In this document: one piece after another, positions 1 through 8,225 of the stretch | Numbering within the stretch: position 1 is the first letter of the stretch | How the letters are laid out: every line of letters begins with the position of its first letter | Assembly (NCBI RefSeq): GCF_009068765.1 | Contig: NZ_CP035534.1 | Span: 1,302,001 to 1,366,000 of the forward strand | From: Sulfurimonas hydrogeniphila | GTDB taxonomy: Bacteria > Campylobacterota > Campylobacteria > Campylobacterales > Sulfurimonadaceae | Direction: 5' to 3' | Length of the DNA: 64,000 bases | Position numbers and translations under genes: made by a program | Notes under the pieces: generated by a model | Told to the model about the DNA's origin: nothing | The model's database searches: none | Seen by the model: only the letters and a program-made list of their open reading frames with translations

Positions 1-294
1 TTCTACAGTATTATATATCGCTACCAACACATTGCTATCTATCTTTAACAGATTACTGTTTTGATTTAGATAGAATTTAAATAGATTATGCTCTTTAGAT
101 AGTGTTTCAAATATCTTTAGCAGCTTTTTTAACTCAACCTTTTGAGCAAAAAATGTATCATATCGTAAATTATCGTCTTTAATGTCATTAGCCGATATAA
201 TTTTCCATGCTTTTAATAAATAATAGAGTTCTATCGCCTGTTCTTGTGCTAAGTTTAATGTACCTAGAATATCAAATATATTTTTGTTTTTCAC
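1..294 (-). CDS. Partial protein of unknown function, N-terminal 98 residues, cut by the window edge
   Basis: The minus strand is open from a GTG at 294 to the edge without a stop. AGGAG at 301-305 lies 6 nt upstream of the GTG and decides this start. The product is helical, Leu/Lys/Asn-rich, with no signal peptide or membrane segment; it ends here with LVAIYNTVE. The following gene-order clue is weak: it is the second gene of a pair with the small gene at 304-564, whose stop codon overlaps this gene's ribosome-binding site. The N-terminal helical character would fit an N-6 DNA methylase helical domain, but no catalytic motif is inside the window, so this is only a guess. Confidence 0.6.
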   Translation of the reverse strand, partial: MKNKNIFDILGTLNLAQEQAIELYYLLKAWKIISANDIKDDNLRYDTFFAQKVELKKLLKIFETLSKEHNLFKFYLNQNSNLLKIDSNVLVAIYNTVE

Positions 295-303
295 AACTTA
301 CTC

Positions 304-564
304 CTAATGTCTATTGTAGCTGTTTGTATTATATGCAGTAATAAGAGCATCATTATCAAAAACAATGGTCACTCCACCCTTATCCATAATTTTTAGCAAC
401 TCTTTTCTCATACTATCAATCTCTCGTATCACTTTTTGTGTATTTTTCTTATTTAAAATAAGCTTGTCACCCTTTGCTTTTCCATACTCATAAACTAAAT
501 CTACAAGCTTTTTAGAAATTCCTCTTTGAGACATTCTAGCTAATATATGGTTAGTAGTTGTCAT
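304..564 (-). CDS. Small DUF4258-like protein (86 aa)
   Basis: The frame extends further upstream, but the ATG at 564 is preceded by AAGGAA at the right distance and gives MTTTNHILARMSQRGIS. The pattern H-x3-RMxxRGIS-x3-V near the N-terminus and a C-terminal hydrophobic strand (VTIVFDND, then ALITAYNT) are typical of the small DUF4258 group, which is distantly related to RelE/ParE-type folds (family knowledge). It is followed 9 nt downstream by the partial gene at 1-294, so the two are probably co-transcribed. Whether it is a toxin, a regulator or something else cannot be told from sequence. Low GC and AT-rich flanks are like the rest of this accessory block. Confidence 0.6.
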   Translation of the reverse strand: MTTTNHILARMSQRGISKKLVDLVYEYGKAKGDKLILNKKNTQKVIREIDSMRKELLKIMDKGGVTIVFDNDALITAYNTNSYNRH

Positions 565-1335
565 AATATTTCCTTTTAGTTTGGTATTTACTAAATATGT
601 GAGAAAATTATAACAGTTTTTAAAATACATGTCAAGTAGTTTGAACCAAACTACTTTAATTTGTTGTAAAATTACTATTTTATTCCAAAAAACTGATCTA
701 ATGTATTAATTTTGAAGATATTTTCGAGCTAAAATATATGCCATGATTATTCCTAAGCATGTTTACAATATTTTTGTTCTATTTCTATGAAACTTAAAGC
801 CTGTTTCATTAAGGCAGTTTGTGTTAAGTCAATCTGCTTTTTTATATGAAGCCTAACATATTAACTATTTTCGAGCAGAACCAAAGTTACGGTCAAATCT
901 TATCTATAATATAAAAGCTCTTGCACTAATGAGTAGTACCAACCCTATCAACCTTTTATTAGACCAACTTCTCACACCTGTGATATCTGTTTGAAAAATT
1001 GCGCTTCTTTTGATTACGATGGCCAGATCACTCCGTAGAGAGATGGAAGCTTCCACCGATTCTTTTCTATGGTTAAGTTTTATGTTTTAAAAATAAAGAA
1101 TACAAAATAATAACACATTTTTGTATTGTATTTTGAACAATAGCTTTTTAATATGTATTCTTAATTTGTTCCAGTTTCCTTTTCCCTATAGCAATGCTTT
1201 CAAAATCTCTTAAATAGGGGAAAAATTGTAATTGAAAAAAATTATACATTACTAAGAAAAATACATAAAACTTACACTCAAAAAAACAAAAAAATATGAA
1301 TATAGATGAGACATAATAAAAAAGGAGTCAAGATT
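565..1335. other. AT-rich intergenic stretch with short decayed-looking frames
   Basis: No convincing gene is present. On the minus strand a stop-to-stop open stretch of about 57 codons (roughly 915-1090) reads like protein (contains SVEASISLRSDLAIVIKRS), and another short minus-strand frame ending near 1150 begins MYNFFQLQFFPYL (about 34 aa). The word TATTTTCGAGC occurs twice (near 720 and 868). These look like debris of older insertions. No tRNA or clear terminator was seen. Confidence 0.4.
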
Positions 1336-1860
1336 ATGTATGTAAATATTGTTACACAATGGTGTAAAATCTCTTCGGATGATGTGCAGAAACTATTGAA
1401 ATACTTTGCAAAGCAACCATTAGAGATTCAAATTCAAATTTTAAAATCTCACAGAGAGGTTCTTTTTAGGGGCAAAGATCAGATGAAACAGCAATCTATC
1501 GCAATTGAAGTAGCATCTTATATTGCTTTGATTCTTGCCGTTAAATACCATTATGCACTCGAGAGAAAACTTACAAGTGCCAAATTTGAAGAGTTGTCTA
1601 TCGATGAGTTGAAGAATGTGACCATGTTAAAGATTAAAAAGCATGACGCAAAATATGCCACCAAAACCAAACGCGATAAACTTATACACTACTGGAGTGT
1701 TGTCAAACAACTTAAAAAAGAAAATCGGAGCTTTCGATACATTGCGCTTTATCTGAGAAATGAACATAGCTTCAGTATTTCTCATTCTGAAATTCATAAA
1801 GCGTGGAATAAGATTGAAGATTATGAATATATACAAACAAAGCAATCCTATAAAGAATAA
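1336..1860 (+). CDS. Hypothetical protein with C-terminal helix-turn-helix-like module (174 aa)
   Basis: The frame can start at 1306, but AGGAG at 1323-1327 fits the ATG at 1336 (MYVNIVTQWCKIS). The first ~110 residues are helical and charged. Residues ~115-165 contain a pattern I/L-x-x-W-x-V-x-x-L-K-x-x-x-R-S-x-x-x-I-A-x-Y-L followed by an ISHSEIHKAW segment, which resembles the stand-alone 57-aa protein at 5997 and the end of the serine recombinase at 4400. I infer a DNA-binding module shared by proteins of this island. No named family is recognised. Upstream sequence is a long AT-rich gap, so it is likely transcribed from its own promoter. Confidence 0.6.
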   Translation: MYVNIVTQWCKISSDDVQKLLKYFAKQPLEIQIQILKSHREVLFRGKDQMKQQSIAIEVASYIALILAVKYHYALERKLTSAKFEELSIDELKNVTMLKIKKHDAKYATKTKRDKLIHYWSVVKQLKKENRSFRYIALYLRNEHSFSISHSEIHKAWNKIEDYEYIQTKQSYKE

Positions 1861-2151
1861 CTTAAACGGAGTAAAAAAATAAAAAAAACAATAGCCCAGT
1901 AACAATAAAACCTCAAAGAACATTTTCAAGAGTATAAAACTCTTGGGATTGTTTGATTTTTGAAGCACTTTATTAAAGTCATTATCTAGAATTTGACTCA
2001 AGTGTTTCAATGATCAAACACCTAAAAACTGTTTGGTTGACAATGATAAGGTACTAGGTGCCCCTTGAGGGTATAGGACAATTTATATAATTTCCTATAT
2101 AGTGTTTATCAAGTTCTATAACAACTTATTGTTAAATAGTTGAATTAAACT
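1861..2151. other. Intergenic region downstream of the IS110 transposase
   Basis: Non-coding in any convincing frame. It contains a short GC-richer patch, CCCTTGAGGG, near 2060. One end of the IS110-type element must lie here, but IS110 elements lack obvious terminal inverted repeats and the exact boundary cannot be fixed by eye. Confidence 0.4.
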
Positions 2152-3390
2152 TTAGGATAGTGATGCTTGAAATACCCTTTGTGGGTTATAGGCAACATTG
2201 TTTTTATATATAGCTAAAATGATATGTGCAAGCTTCCTTGCAACAATCACAACAGCTTCCTTTTTGGCTCTACCTTGAGAGACCTTGTCAAGAAAAAGCT
2301 TGTTGAGTTGCTCATTATGCCTAATGGCAGCAATAGCGGCTTGATAGAGAGCTTTTTTAGCAAGCTTTGCACCTCTTTTTGCGATTGCACCGTAGGTGAG
2401 TTTATTACCTGATTGCTCTAGTGTAGGATAAAGACCTAAATAACCAATGAAGTGAGAATTATTTTTGAATCGCGCTAAGTCTCCACACTCACTAATAAGA
2501 GCAAAGATGGTTTTATCACTCACACCTGGTATGGTTCTAAGATTATCAATAATATTCATAATCTCTTGCTCTTCATTACTCTCAAGTTGCGGTGTTTGAT
2601 TAAAAAGCTTTAACATCTCATTCTCAAGCTCTTTAAGCTCCTCTTGTAGAAGCTTAATCACTCGGATATGAGATTTAATAACATAAGCTCTCTCATCTAC
2701 ACCATTGCCTTGATAAACAGAGTGTTTGGCTAACTCTAAAAGCTTTGTAGCTTTTTCTTCATTGAAGTTATTGCCTTTGATACCCCGAAAGGTTTTTAGT
2801 ATTCTCTCTACACTCGCATGATGATAATGCTTTGCAGTTGGATACTTCTCTAAAAGTGCCAAGCCTGTCACATTAAAGGGATCTCTTATCACTTGTTCCA
2901 TCTCTGGGAATACCACAGCTAAGAGTGTAGAGATTTGTCTTTTATGCTTTTTCATCTCTTCAAGTAGATTATTCTTATGTCTATAGAGTGATTTGATACT
3001 CTGATAAGTATCTTCACTTACATAGGCTTTAGAGTATCTGCCTGATTTAATAAGAGCTGCTATCATTAAAGCATCAATGTTGTCATTTTTTACTTTCTTC
3101 ATGCTGTCCATCTCTCTAAATCTATTTGTTTGATAAGGATTGAGTAATAGTACATTAAATCCTTTTTCACTCAGATAAAGATAGAGATTTTCAAAGAAAA
3201 TTCCAGTGGCTTCCATACCAATGGTAAAGGTTGATACTTCATCAATGGAGTTTAAAAGTAAAAGTAGCTCATTAAAGCCATTCTCATCATTGCTGAACTT
3301 AAGTGACTTCTTTATCACTTTATCATCTTGATTAACCACACAGGCAACATGAAAACCTTTTGCTATATCTATACCTACATAATAGTGCAT
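2152..3390 (-). CDS. IS110-family transposase (412 aa)
   Basis: Transposase of the RuvC-like DEDD plus Transposase_20 type, which recombines DNA with the help of a structured non-coding (bridge) RNA in the group studied so far. The ATG at 3390 follows AAAGGATG and starts MHYYVGIDIAKG; a longer upstream frame lacks this signal. Acidic residues are visible at D8 (GIDIAK), E60 (GMEATG), D103 and D106 (KNDNIDA). The C-terminal domain has the IPGV segment, GYLGLYP, and QSGNKLTYGAIAKRG with the expected Ser. Length is normal for the family and there is no disruption, so it looks intact. Flanking non-coding sequence of about 290 nt on each side belongs partly to the element. Confidence 0.92.
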   Translation of the reverse strand: MHYYVGIDIAKGFHVACVVNQDDKVIKKSLKFSNDENGFNELLLLLNSIDEVSTFTIGMEATGIFFENLYLYLSEKGFNVLLLNPYQTNRFREMDSMKKVKNDNIDALMIAALIKSGRYSKAYVSEDTYQSIKSLYRHKNNLLEEMKKHKRQISTLLAVVFPEMEQVIRDPFNVTGLALLEKYPTAKHYHHASVERILKTFRGIKGNNFNEEKATKLLELAKHSVYQGNGVDERAYVIKSHIRVIKLLQEELKELENEMLKLFNQTPQLESNEEQEIMNIIDNLRTIPGVSDKTIFALISECGDLARFKNNSHFIGYLGLYPTLEQSGNKLTYGAIAKRGAKLAKKALYQAAIAAIRHNEQLNKLFLDKVSQGRAKKEAVVIVARKLAHIILAIYKNNVAYNPQRVFQASLS

Positions 3391-3625
3391 CTGTACATCC
3401 TTTCGTATGTTTAACTTTTTTCTTACAGCCTCGTAACGATAGAGGATTGAGATAGAACTCATCCTGGCATCCTATGGGTAAGTTACTCAGGTTAAACGCA
3501 GTATGCTTTCTTAGATAGTTGGCATTACACCTCATAAGGAAAAATGACTGTCATTCAACTCTTTAACTGTAAGTTGTTTTAGTATTTGACAAACATAACA
3601 ACTTTATCAAAAACTAAAAAATAAA
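3391..3625 (-). ncRNA. Candidate IS110 bridge-RNA region (5' non-coding end)
   Basis: A non-coding stretch of about 235 nt lies directly upstream of the IS110 transposase. In the IS110 group the bridge RNA is encoded between the left end and the transposase start (published family knowledge). GC content is somewhat higher than in surrounding non-coding DNA, and several short self-complementary stretches occur, but I cannot fold it or assign target and donor loops. The boundaries are only the gap limits. Confidence 0.3.
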
Positions 3626-3663
3626 TATCAAATCACTACTCCTTTGGATGTAATGATTTGATA
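3626..3663. repeat. Hairpin/operator-like inverted repeat upstream of the 3689 gene
   Basis: The arms TATCAAATCACTAC and GTAATGATTTGATA pair at 13 of 14 positions around a 10-nt loop. The right arm ends about 25 nt before the ATG at 3689, between probable promoter and ribosome-binding site. It could be a repressor operator or mark the end of the IS element. It is not followed by a T-run, so it is not a classical terminator. Confidence 0.45.
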
Positions 3664-3688
3664 AATTTATTATACGAGGAGAATAAAA

Positions 3689-4306
3689 ATGGCAAACTAT
3701 AACTTAGAAGCAGATATATCTGTTCAAGAGATTGCACTTGGTGGTACAGATGATTTTATGTTGTATCAATTCATAATGGATTCAAAAAGCAAATCCTACA
3801 TAAAAGATGTTTTTGTGAAGTTTAAAGGCAAGCTTATTGCCAAAAATTATAGAGACACTCTTGAGCTTTTTTCTATGTTAGATTCATTTATCAAAAAAGG
3901 GCTTGTAAAAGGTGATGAAAATAAGTTTTTTAAGTGTGTTGAAAAAAAAGAAGAAAATCAAGTAAGGAAATCTCTTCAATGTGTATTTAATAAGAAAAGA
4001 TACATTTCAATGGCCGAAGCAAAAACTATGGTCCAATTTTATAATGAATCAAAAATCGGGTATTCATTTCGCACCGTTTTAATAAGCGATAAAGTTTTTT
4101 CATTAACTACAACACTTGAAGTCGAAAAGAAAAATGTTACTTTACCATCAGAAAATGATCTTTTAGGAATGATTAATGGTGAACTTGACAAGTATGGTGT
4201 TAAATATGACAACACTCCATATTTTAGTGAAAAAATTTCTATGTTACTTCACCATATTAAACATAAAGATGAAAATAATGAAAATGCAGATGAAACGGAC
4301 GATTAA
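3689..4306 (+). CDS. Hypothetical protein with acidic tail (205 aa)
   Basis: Starts MANYNLEADISVQEIALGG after a strong GAGGAG signal. No family is recognised. There is no signal peptide or membrane segment. The middle is rich in Lys and aromatic residues (residues ~40-110), the second half contains a beta-rich stretch, and the last 20 residues are acidic (DENNENADETDD). It lies in the same orientation as, and about 90 nt ahead of, the recombinase pair, so it is probably part of the same mobile module. Function cannot be assigned. Confidence 0.6.
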   Translation: MANYNLEADISVQEIALGGTDDFMLYQFIMDSKSKSYIKDVFVKFKGKLIAKNYRDTLELFSMLDSFIKKGLVKGDENKFFKCVEKKEENQVRKSLQCVFNKKRYISMAEAKTMVQFYNESKIGYSFRTVLISDKVFSLTTTLEVEKKNVTLPSENDLLGMINGELDKYGVKYDNTPYFSEKISMLLHHIKHKDENNENADETDD

Positions 4307-4399
4307 TTTGTAGCTATTTATCAAAAAAATGAATGGCTTTATTTGTAACTATTTTGCAAATAAAGTCCCATATCAAGGTTTAATTTGAAAAGGAAGAAA

Positions 4400-5041
4400 A
4401 TGAACATAGCATACACAAGAATTTCAACTGATAAGCAGGATCAAATAAATCAAGAGCATCTTATTTTACAGTATTGCCAAAGACATGCAATTCATCTTGA
4501 TAAAATCATCAAAATTGAAATGTCTACCAGAAAAAGCGAAGAGCTAAGAGGGATAGACAAACTCAAAATGCTATTGAAAGATGGAGATACGCTTATAGTT
4601 TCAGAATTGTCACGATTAGGCCGTAAAATGATTGATGTATTGAATCTAGTGAAATTTTTTGCAAATAAAGGTGTCAAGGTGATTTTTATTAATCAGCCTG
4701 AACTTTCTCTTGTAAATGGAGCAATGAGAGATTTTATGGTAGCAGCCTATGGATATTTTGCAGAAACTGAAAGGGAATTTATATCACTAAGAACAAAAGC
4801 AGGATTGGAAGCAGCGAAAAGTAAAGGGAAAAAACTTGGTAGACCAAAAGGTGCTCAAGGAAAGTCTACTTTGGTAGAACCATATAGAGAATTTATTGAG
4901 GAAATGCTTCAAAATAACTTATCCCTCTCATCTATTCAAAAACTTATCAATAAAAGTATTTCTGATAAAAATGAAAAAATCAAATATACAACTCTTAAAT
5001 ATTATGTTGATACTCATATAGCAAGAGAAGAACAATTATGA
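4400..5041 (+). CDS. Serine recombinase / resolvase-family protein (213 aa)
   Basis: Small serine recombinase. The N-terminal catalytic domain starts MNIAYTRISTDKQ, with Arg7 and nucleophile Ser9, then the conserved SELSRLGR block (residues ~70-77), a GAMRDFMVAAYGYFAETER stretch and the arm KLGRPKG before the DNA-binding end. The C-terminal ~50 residues (SLSSIQKLINK ... IKYTTLKYYV) resemble the module in neighbouring proteins. The ATG at 4400 with AGGAAG just upstream is preferred; a TTG at 4385 is an alternative. Its stop overlaps the start of the next gene in an ATGA, implying translational coupling. The probable role is inversion, resolution or integration of the island. Confidence 0.85.
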   Translation: MNIAYTRISTDKQDQINQEHLILQYCQRHAIHLDKIIKIEMSTRKSEELRGIDKLKMLLKDGDTLIVSELSRLGRKMIDVLNLVKFFANKGVKVIFINQPELSLVNGAMRDFMVAAYGYFAETEREFISLRTKAGLEAAKSKGKKLGRPKGAQGKSTLVEPYREFIEEMLQNNLSLSSIQKLINKSISDKNEKIKYTTLKYYVDTHIAREEQL

Positions 5042-5949
5042 GAGGGAGTGTGTATTATCAAAGCGCGCAACTTGTTAAAATGATTTTTCAAGAAGGTGCA
5101 AAAAAAGCTGATAGAATTAATCCTGCTCATCCCCATTACCAAAAAGTAGCTTCTTATAAAACTATGGAAAGCTATAGAAATATTTGGAATAATTTTTTCA
5201 ACTACCTCAAGGAACATTGGAAAATAAAAGATTTTACAAAAATTGAGTCTACACATGTAGCATCCTACATAGAATACAAAGTTGAGTATTATCCTAGCCG
5301 GCTTTATCTCAATAAAATTATATCTGCAATTGGAAAATTAGAAATAGCCCTTGTTAAGTATGCTATGGAGCATAATTTAAACAGAAGTTATGATTTTAGT
5401 ATTAGAGAGAAAATAAAACAATCAGCTGTTAATCTTGAACTTGTTGCTAATAATTATCATAATAGAGCATATACAAAACCTTTAGAAATCATAGCTTTAT
5501 TACAACCAGAACATAGTATTGCTGCAATGATACAGTACGAAGGAGGAGCAAGGCTTGAAGCGGTTTCACTCATCAAACAAACGCAACTAAGAGGTTTTAA
5601 AAAAGACAATATCACTAAAACAGAAAAAGCAGTGATTTGGACCAAAGAAAAAGGTGGTAAAGAGGGGGAAGTTTTAGTATCCATTGATACTTATCAAAAA
5701 TTAGAACAAATAATCCGTATAAATAAAATTTTTAAAATTAACAAAAACAACTATCTTGAGGATATCAAAAAAACTTGCGTAAACTTAGGAGTTCTTGCCG
5801 ATGGCTCCCATGGTTTTAGATGGAACTTTGCACAAAGAAGATTATTTGAATATGCTCAAGCTGATTATAGTTATGGAGAAAGTCTTCTTAGAGTCAGTAA
5901 AGAGATGAAACACAATCGTGCTTCAATTACCATGCATTATTTAGGATAA
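5038..5949 (+). CDS. Tyrosine recombinase-like integrase (303 aa)
   Basis: An N-terminal helical core-binding domain (residues ~30-110, beginning KTMESYRNIWNNFFNYL) is followed by a catalytic domain with the expected signature: Arg in GGARLEAVSLI, Lys in TKEKGGKEGEV, the H-x-x-R block in GSHGFRWNFAQRR, MKHNR, and the nucleophile Tyr in TMHYLG at the very C-terminus. All five positions can be seen, so it is probably active. It starts inside the stop of the serine recombinase (ATGA overlap). A serine and a tyrosine recombinase made from one transcript is uncommon. The final Tyr sits only three residues from the end, a short tail for this family. Confidence 0.8.
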   Translation: MRGSVYYQSAQLVKMIFQEGAKKADRINPAHPHYQKVASYKTMESYRNIWNNFFNYLKEHWKIKDFTKIESTHVASYIEYKVEYYPSRLYLNKIISAIGKLEIALVKYAMEHNLNRSYDFSIREKIKQSAVNLELVANNYHNRAYTKPLEIIALLQPEHSIAAMIQYEGGARLEAVSLIKQTQLRGFKKDNITKTEKAVIWTKEKGGKEGEVLVSIDTYQKLEQIIRINKIFKINKNNYLEDIKKTCVNLGVLADGSHGFRWNFAQRRLFEYAQADYSYGESLLRVSKEMKHNRASITMHYLG

Positions 5950-5996
5950 ACTTTAAAAAATATGAATATATATGGATAAATTAGGAGGAGAAAATA

Positions 5997-6170
5997 ATGG
6001 CAGCATGGAGTAAATTTGAAAAACATAAAGCAAAAATTGAGCATCTTTTGAAAAATGTAAAAATTTCTATAAAATCAGCCTGGAAGATCATAAATTATGA
6101 TCTTCCAGATGAAGCAAAAATGAGCTATAGTGCTTTTTTTCATTATGTTAAGAATCACATAGATATTTGA
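5997..6170 (+). CDS. Small helix-turn-helix-like protein (57 aa)
   Basis: A strong AGGAGGAG at 5982-5989 precedes the ATG, giving MAAWSKFEKHKAKIEHLL and ending FFHYVKNHIDI. It follows the tyrosine recombinase by 47 nt in the same direction. The pattern I-x-x-L-L-x(6)-S-x-x-x-A-x-x-I, then MSYSAFFHYV, matches the C-termini of the 1336 and 4400 proteins, so I infer a free-standing copy of the same DNA-binding module, possibly a directionality factor or repressor for the recombinases. The strength of its ribosome-binding site supports that this short frame is a real gene. Confidence 0.6.
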   Translation: MAAWSKFEKHKAKIEHLLKNVKISIKSAWKIINYDLPDEAKMSYSAFFHYVKNHIDI

Positions 6171-6191
6171 TTCTTAATAATTTCAAAATGC

Positions 6192-6770
6192 TTATTTAAG
6201 GATCTCAAAATATGGTCGTATCATTTTGATACTTTCATTTTCATCATTCTGTTCAATAGGGAAAAATAGATTATTTTCATAAAACTTAATAAGTCTATCA
6301 TCATTAACTGCATCAAGCAGTATAAATCTACCACCCAAAGCATTATGAGCTTCATCGATAACATCTACACTATCTTCTAAAATATATTCACCAATTTTAA
6401 ACTTTTCATACTTGTCAGATTTACCAAGTTGCCCGATCAAAAAACATGGTATCGTTTTAGCATCATCTTTGTAGCCATCAAGAAGTTTAATAGTTGTTGC
6501 TGAGATATTATAAGTATAAAGCATGCTGATTGCTATTGTAAAATATGCTGCAAGCTCTTTGGTTTCATTATTGATATAGAGGTAGGTTCTTGATCGTAGA
6601 TGTTTTTCAAAAGTGAGAGCTCTATTGTGTAAAAAATCTTCAAGATCTCTGTTTCTTGTGCAACTAAAAGTTCTAAGAAGTTTTTTTACTTGAGAAGTCG
6701 ATTGATGAGAATGTATTATTTCAGAGAGTTGAAACAGGGAGAAAGTATTGTCAAACTGTTCTCTATTCAT
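6192..6770 (-). CDS. GNAT-fold acetyltransferase, probable toxin of a toxin-antitoxin pair (192 aa)
   Basis: Resembles TacT-type toxins that acetylate aminoacyl-tRNA (family knowledge). Visible marks are CTRNRDLEDFLHNRALTFEK with SRTYLYI (residues ~45-75), the strand ELAAYFTIAIS, the acetyl-CoA loop region FLIGQLGKSDKYEKFKIGEYIL (residues ~110-130), and the C-terminal GNAT strand/helix block GRFILLDAVNDDRLIKFYE followed by NLFFPI. Its ATG directly abuts the stop of the 57-aa gene upstream, so the two are translated together. No other acetyltransferase substrate is suggested by context. The assignment as a toxin is inference from the fold features and two-gene layout; it could also be an ordinary GNAT enzyme. 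Confidence 0.7.
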   Translation of the reverse strand: MNREQFDNTFSLFQLSEIIHSHQSTSQVKKLLRTFSCTRNRDLEDFLHNRALTFEKHLRSRTYLYINNETKELAAYFTIAISMLYTYNISATTIKLLDGYKDDAKTIPCFLIGQLGKSDKYEKFKIGEYILEDSVDVIDEAHNALGGRFILLDAVNDDRLIKFYENNLFFPIEQNDENESIKMIRPYFEILK

Positions 6771-6944
6771 TTAAGCGAATAAATCAGTTAATGAGAGTTT
6801 TCTTTTTGCAGTTCTTTTTAATTGAACTCTTTTGTTTTTATCAAAATCTTTTACTTTCTCAAAACTTTTTTTCGAAAATGCATTAATGATAAATTTTTCA
6901 TTTTCTGGTTTTAATACTGTCGGTTCTAAAAATGCTTTTGTCAT
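6771..6944 (-). CDS. Putative antitoxin partner of the GNAT protein (57 aa)
   Basis: Starts MTKAFLEPTVLKPENEKFII after AGGAG and ends LSLTDLFA; its TAA is immediately followed by the ATG of the GNAT gene. It is strongly basic in the middle (KKSFEKVKDFDKNKRVQLKR) with a short hydrophobic C-terminal motif that could dock on a toxin. It does not show a recognisable ribbon-helix-helix (DUF1778) sequence, the usual partner of TacT, so if the pair is a toxin-antitoxin system the antitoxin belongs to a different family. No promoter operator was identified with confidence in the A/T-rich sequence upstream. Confidence 0.6.
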   Translation of the reverse strand: MTKAFLEPTVLKPENEKFIINAFSKKSFEKVKDFDKNKRVQLKRTAKRKLSLTDLFA

Positions 6945-7009
6945 AATCTATTCTCCTCTCTAATTACTGCATATTATAGCATATTTAAGTTTCTAATCTT
7001 ATTTACTAC

Positions 7010-7018
7010 TGCCATTAA
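7010..7018. repeat. Left target-site duplication of the ISAs1-type element
   Basis: TGCCATTAA directly abuts the left inverted repeat and recurs exactly at 8226-8234 on the other side of the element. A 9-bp duplication fits ISAs1-family insertion and shows that the insertion is recent. Confidence 0.9.
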
Positions 7019-8225
7019 CACGGTAATTCAAGTTTAATAACCAGTTAAATAAACTAGAACAAAATTTGCTTACTCCTATAAAAATTAGGAGGAGCAGATG
7101 CAAGTATTATTGGAAGAGTTTAGACAACTACCAGATTATAGAAAAAATAAAGTGCGATACACACATCCAGGAGAGATATTATTTTTATCACTTTTGGCTC
7201 TCCTTTCAGGTGCCGGGAGCTATGAAGATATTGCAACATGGATGAAAGAGAGAAAAAGAGAACTCTCTAAATTTTTGGGTCGTGCTTTTAAAGCTCCGGC
7301 ATATACAACAATAAGAAATACATTTTTGGGAATTGATACACAAGCAGTAGAGAAGATGCAACAAAAATGGATTCATCAACTTTCAAATACTCCAAAAGAT
7401 TCACAAACATTGACAATAGTTGCAACAGATGGGAAAACCATGAGAGGTTCTGCAAATAAAGAGATGAGTGAGAAAGCCAGACATATAGTTTCGCTCTTTC
7501 TAACAGAATCTAAACTTACATTGGCACAAGCCCAGGTACAAGAGAAAACAAACGAGATTCCCGCACTTGTTGAACTATTAGATGCTTTAAACCTCACAAA
7601 TTGTGTGATTACCATGGATGCTATGCATACTCAAAAAAAACATTGAATAAAATAGTAAAGTGTGGACATGATTATATTGCACAGGTAAAATCGAATCAGA
7701 AAGAGCTTTTAAAATGGGTAATATTCAATACCTCTCTTGAAGATGCTAAGCCAATAGATACTTATGCCCATTATGAGCATAACACTCATGGGAGATATGA
7801 AGAGAGGGTTTGTGAAGTCTATGATGACCTCTATCAAATCAAAAAGAGTTGGTTATCTGTAAAAAGGGTTGTAAAGATTACAGCAACAACACTATCGTAT
7901 GGAAAACATACGACAGAGTATCATTACTATATTTCAAGTCTTGATGTAGATGCAAAAACTTTTGCACATATTATCAGGAGCCATTGGAAAATTGAGAACT
8001 CTTTACACTATGTAAAAGATGTCAGTTTCGATGAGGATAGCTCAAGAGTTCGCACAGGTCAAGCACCTTTAATCTCTACAATGTTAAGAAGTCTTGCCAT
8101 AAATATCATGAATATTAACAAAATCTCCAATATTAAAAAAGCCAGAAAGGTTTTTGGATGGAGTCCTCATAAGCTTTTCAGTCTTAGTAGTAGACTTGGG
8201 TGAGTATTAAACTTGAATTACCGTG
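7019..8225 (+). mobile_element. ISAs1-family insertion sequence, 1207 bp
   Basis: Perfect 21-bp terminal inverted repeats lie at 7019-7039 (CACGGTAATTCAAGTTTAAT and one more base) and 8205-8225. The element is flanked by the 9-bp duplication TGCCATTAA at 7010-7018 and 8226-8234. It contains one transposase gene in two frames. The ends and duplication are undamaged, so the element arrived recently. It sits between the GNAT toxin-antitoxin pair and a gene-free stretch. Confidence 0.93.
7098..8203 (+). pseudogene. ISAs1-family transposase, split by a frameshift at an A8 run
   Basis: The first part (7098-7646) runs MQVLLEEFRQLPDYRKNK... with DGKTMRGS and ITMDAMHTQKK; the second frame continues KTLNKIVKCGHDYIAQVK and includes RSHWKIENSLHYVKDVSFDEDSSRVR, the ISAs1 C-terminal signature. 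Catalytic acidic residues are present on both sides (ATDGK, TMDAMH, FDED). The break is at eight consecutive A (7633-7640); an extra A, or a -1 slip there, restores HTQKKTLNK. It is therefore either a recent inactivating mutation or a programmed slippage site. AGGAGGAG precedes the start at 7098. Confidence 0.88.

Noticed and set aside
1627-2010. 127-codon minus-strand frame over the 1336 gene
   Set aside because: Fully overlapping shadow with long hydrophobic runs caused by the AT-rich complement; the plus-strand frame has a good ribosome-binding site.
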